DNA of 64,000 bases. Origin: RGIG9115 sp045603225 (GTDB lineage Bacteria > Bacillota > Clostridia > UBA1381). The notes under the pieces are model-generated. The model did no database searches, was not told where the DNA came from, and saw only the letters and a list, made by a program, of their open reading frames with translations. This document shows positions 61,939 to 64,000 of this stretch, one piece after another (position 1 is the stretch's first letter; each line of letters starts with the position of its first letter). The DNA lies in assembly GCA_045603225.1 (NCBI GenBank), contig JAZULT010000036.1, forward strand, positions 1 through 64,000, written 5' to 3'. The position numbers and the translations under genes are program-made.

Positions 61939-61970
61939 AAACAACCCGGACAAAAGTTCGGGTTGTTTTA
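61939..61970 (+). terminator. Intrinsic terminator after the LOG-family gene
   Basis: AAACAACCCG (61939-61948) pairs with CGGGTTGTTT (61959-61968), followed by TA. A GA/TT pair-rich extension continues the stem inwards. Confidence 0.8.
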
Positions 61971-62030
61971 TGTATATTGCTTTAATTATCTTATTTTTTT
62001 GACAAAATTATAAATTTTTTAAAAAAAGTA

Positions 62031-62059
62031 TGGAAATTTATCTGTAATTGTTGTATAAT
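62031..62059 (+). promoter_or_regulatory. Promoter for the Lrp-aminotransferase operon
   Basis: TGGAAA (62031-62036), 17-bp spacer, TATAAT (62054-62059), 51 bp before the ATG. The -35 element is weak (4 of 6). Confidence 0.55.
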
Positions 62060-62110
62060 AAATGAGAATGGATTTTTATAGTCATTTTTCGGAAGAAGGA
62101 GGATTACGAA

Positions 62111-62590
62111 ATGGATGAATTGCTTAAAATTTTAGAGGATGACAGTGCGAGAAGCAACGAAAAGATTGCAAGAATGCTTGGTATATCGGAAGAAGAAGCC
62201 GCACAGCAGATAGAACAGCTTGAAAAAGATAAAGTTATTGTTGGATATAAAACACTTATCGACTGGGATAAAACGGACAAGGAAGTTGTAAATGCCTTTA
62301 TAGAGCTTAAAATCACACCGCAAAGAGGCGAGGGGTTTGATAAGGTTGCTGAAAGAATTTATAAATATCCTCAGGTAAAAACTCTTTATCTCATGAGCGG
62401 AACTCATGACCTTGCGGTTATTATAGAAGGCCGTACAATGAAAGAGGTTGCTCTGTTTGTCGCTGAAAAGCTTGCCCCAATGGAATCGGTTATAAGCACA
62501 TCAACATCGTTTGTGCTTAAAAAATACAAACAGGACGGTATTATTTATAATGACAATGAAAAGGACACAAGGCAGGTAATTACATTATGA
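62111..62590 (+). CDS. Lrp/AsnC-family transcriptional regulator
   Basis: 159 residues. N-terminal winged helix (LLKILEDDSARSNEKIARML, then GISEEEAAQQIEQLEKDKVIVGYKTLID) and C-terminal RAM/effector domain (VNAFIELKITPQRGEGFDKVAERIYKYPQVKTLYLMSGTHDLAVII). Members respond to amino acids. Ribosome site GAAGGAGG. It overlaps the aminotransferase start by four bases (ATGA), so it likely controls that gene and its own expression according to an amino acid level. Confidence 0.93.
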   Translation: MDELLKILEDDSARSNEKIARMLGISEEEAAQQIEQLEKDKVIVGYKTLIDWDKTDKEVVNAFIELKITPQRGEGFDKVAERIYKYPQVKTLYLMSGTHDLAVIIEGRTMKEVALFVAEKLAPMESVISTSTSFVLKKYKQDGIIYNDNEKDTRQVITL

Positions 62591-63759
62591 TAGATTACGG
62601 AAAGCTTATTAATAAGACGGTTGCAGATATAAAACCGTCAGGAATCCGAAAGTTCTTTGACCTTGCGGCACAGATGGATGATGTTATATCTCTTGGCGTG
62701 GGTGAGCCTGATTTTGTTACACCGTGGGCTATCCGTGAGGCGGGAATTTATTCGCTTGAAAGAGGAAGAACGCATTATACTGCAAATGCAGGTCTTATTG
62801 AACTGAGACGTGAATGCTGCAGCTATATGGAAAGAAAATACGGTCTTTCGTATAAACCAGAAAATGAAGTTCTCATAACGGTCGGCGGAAGTGAAGCTAT
62901 TGACCTTGTACTCAGAACTCTTATTGAGCCGGGGGATGAGGTGATTATTCCTGAGCCGAGTTTTGTGTGCTACAAACCGTGTACGGAAATTTCCGGTGGT
63001 GTACCTGTTGTTATCGAGACAAAGGAAGAAGATAACTTCAAATTACTTCCCGGTCAGCTTAAAGAGAAGATAACGGATAAAACAAAGGTTCTTGTTCTTC
63101 CGTTCCCGAACAATCCGACAGGTGCCGTAATGACACGTGAGGAGCTTGAAGGTATAGCTGAAGTTCTGAGAGGAACGGATATTATGGTTCTGTCTGATGA
63201 AATTTACGGTGAGCTTACATATTCGGAAACTCCGCATACACCGTTTGCGTCACTTGACGGAATGAAGGAGCGAACAATTACCGTAAACGGTTTTTCAAAA
63301 GCGTTCGCCATGACAGGCTGGAGACTTGGTTATGCTATGGGCCCTGCGCCTATTATCGGTATGATGACAAAAATTCATCAGTTCGGGATAATGAGTTCTC
63401 CGACTAATAGCCAGTATGCGGCAATTGAAGCTCTGAAAAGCTGTGACAGAGACGTAGAGCATATGTGCAGTGAGTACAACTACAGACGAAGATTTATAAC
63501 AGACGGATTCAGAAAGATAGGACTTTCATGCTTCGAGCCGTACGGTGCATTCTATGTGTTCCCGTGTATAAAGAGTCTCGGCATGACAAGTGATGAGTTC
63601 TGTAACAAGCTTCTTGAAGAGGAACACGTTGCAGTTGTTCCGGGTACTGCGTTCGGTGAATGCGGTGAAGGCTTTATACGATGCTCATATGCATATTCGA
63701 TAGATGAAATTGATGAAGCACTAAAGAGAATTGAAAAATTTGTGAACAGACACAAATAA
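62587..63759 (+). CDS. Class I/II PLP-dependent aminotransferase
   Basis: 390 residues, fold type I. The PLP-binding lysine lies in VNGFSKAFAMTGWRLGY near 238; other marks are SLGVGEPDFVTPW near 35, NPTGAVM near 172, LSDEIYGELTY near 200 and the C-terminal substrate-carboxylate arginine in FIRCSYAYS near 365. Typical length. Such enzymes transfer amino groups between 2-oxoglutarate and aspartate, aromatic or branched-chain amino acids; the exact substrate is not determinable. Coupled (ATGA) to the Lrp-type regulator. Confidence 0.93.
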   Translation: MIDYGKLINKTVADIKPSGIRKFFDLAAQMDDVISLGVGEPDFVTPWAIREAGIYSLERGRTHYTANAGLIELRRECCSYMERKYGLSYKPENEVLITVGGSEAIDLVLRTLIEPGDEVIIPEPSFVCYKPCTEISGGVPVVIETKEEDNFKLLPGQLKEKITDKTKVLVLPFPNNPTGAVMTREELEGIAEVLRGTDIMVLSDEIYGELTYSETPHTPFASLDGMKERTITVNGFSKAFAMTGWRLGYAMGPAPIIGMMTKIHQFGIMSSPTNSQYAAIEALKSCDRDVEHMCSEYNYRRRFITDGFRKIGLSCFEPYGAFYVFPCIKSLGMTSDEFCNKLLEEEHVAVVPGTAFGECGEGFIRCSYAYSIDEIDEALKRIEKFVNRHK

Positions 63760-63794
63760 TTTTTCGAAAACATGTGCGAAAGGAGTGAGCCCGG

Positions 63795-64000
63795 TTGAAA
63801 CGTTACGGAAAATATATCAGACCATACCTTATATACTTTTTACTGGCACCGGTTTTCATGCTCACAGAAGTGGCAGGAGAAATTTTTCTGCCAAAGCTAG
63901 TATCACTTATTATAGATGACGGAATAGCAGGCGGTGACAATGCTTATGTTATAGCAACAGGCATTAAAATGGCACTGCTTGCAATAATCATGATGTGCGG
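63795..64000 (+). CDS. ABC exporter with fused membrane and ATPase domains (partial, 3' end outside)
   Basis: The first 68 residues only. TTG start at 63795 after AAGGAGTGAG. The sequence (KRYGKYIRPYLIYFLLAPVFM, then GEIFLPKLVSLIIDDGIA) is the start of the transmembrane domain of a multidrug-type ABC half-transporter of the YheI/YfiB kind, with a helix that ends in the usual IIDDGI. A partner half-transporter is expected just downstream. Confidence 0.8.
   Translation, partial: MKRYGKYIRPYLIYFLLAPVFMLTEVAGEIFLPKLVSLIIDDGIAGGDNAYVIATGIKMALLAIIMMC

Overview
The window is AT-rich DNA from a Gram-positive, glycan-degrading anaerobe. AGGAGG-type ribosome sites, frequent TTG/GTG starts, surface proteins anchored by S-layer homology (SLH) repeats, a glycyl radical enzyme and the gene families present all point to class Clostridia, most likely an uncultured gut or rumen Oscillospirales/Eubacteriales-like species. 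This placement is inference; no rRNA gene is present.

Layout. 1-4125: a structured inverted repeat, an AraC-type regulator on the minus strand, and a divergent glycyl radical enzyme followed by a sugar isomerase/epimerase-like TIM barrel. 4126-5006: decayed, mostly non-coding DNA. 4922-29450 (glycan locus 1): an ABC sugar importer without its ATPase; two paralogous secreted proteins of an unrecognised beta-rich family; two secreted clan GH-A-like hydrolases; an SLH anchor protein with an SLH-bearing partner; a GH28-like protein; a histidine kinase and response regulator inside the same gene string; an ADP-ribosylglycohydrolase-fold protein; and a BNR-repeat sialidase-like protein. 29483-29912: fragments of a KDPG aldolase and a fucosidase-like gene. 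29934-51217 (glycan locus 2): a TauE-type permease and AraC regulator on the minus strand, then divergently a second SLH anchor plus partner pair, two CBM/Fn3 multidomain proteins, two giant GH42-like proteins (one with SLH repeats), an array of small hairpins, a second isomerase-like protein and a CapA-like phosphoesterase. 51385-56203: GH38 alpha-mannosidase, a 49-residue ribbon-helix-helix protein, a zinc-ribbon protein, a methyltransferase and a lipoprotein. 56281-59655: a repeat-rich stretch with an AbrB-type regulator plus macrolide-type glycosyltransferase, a second hairpin array, a membrane diguanylate cyclase and IS66-type remnants. 59748-60111: a four-tRNA operon (Pro, Val, Thr, Tyr). 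60235-64000: a YkvI-like membrane protein, a LOG-family protein, an Lrp-type regulator with an aminotransferase, and the start of an ABC exporter.

How it fits together. Both large loci look like Gram-positive polysaccharide-utilisation loci. Surface CBM/GH proteins would cut a polymer outside, SLH proteins would hold the machinery on the wall, the importer would take up fragments, and signal-less enzymes (GH28-like, ARH-like, BNR, isomerases, GH38) would finish the work in the cytoplasm. The repeated pair of an SLH anchor (Gly-rich linker, three C-terminal SLH) and a partner (three N-terminal degenerate SLH, long beta-rich body) occurs once in each locus and is the best candidate here for an undescribed system. 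The second notable signal is a set of non-coding arrays of tiny hairpins with different stems and a shared ATGAAAT/GTGAAAT-type linker (48850-49093 and 58040-58203).
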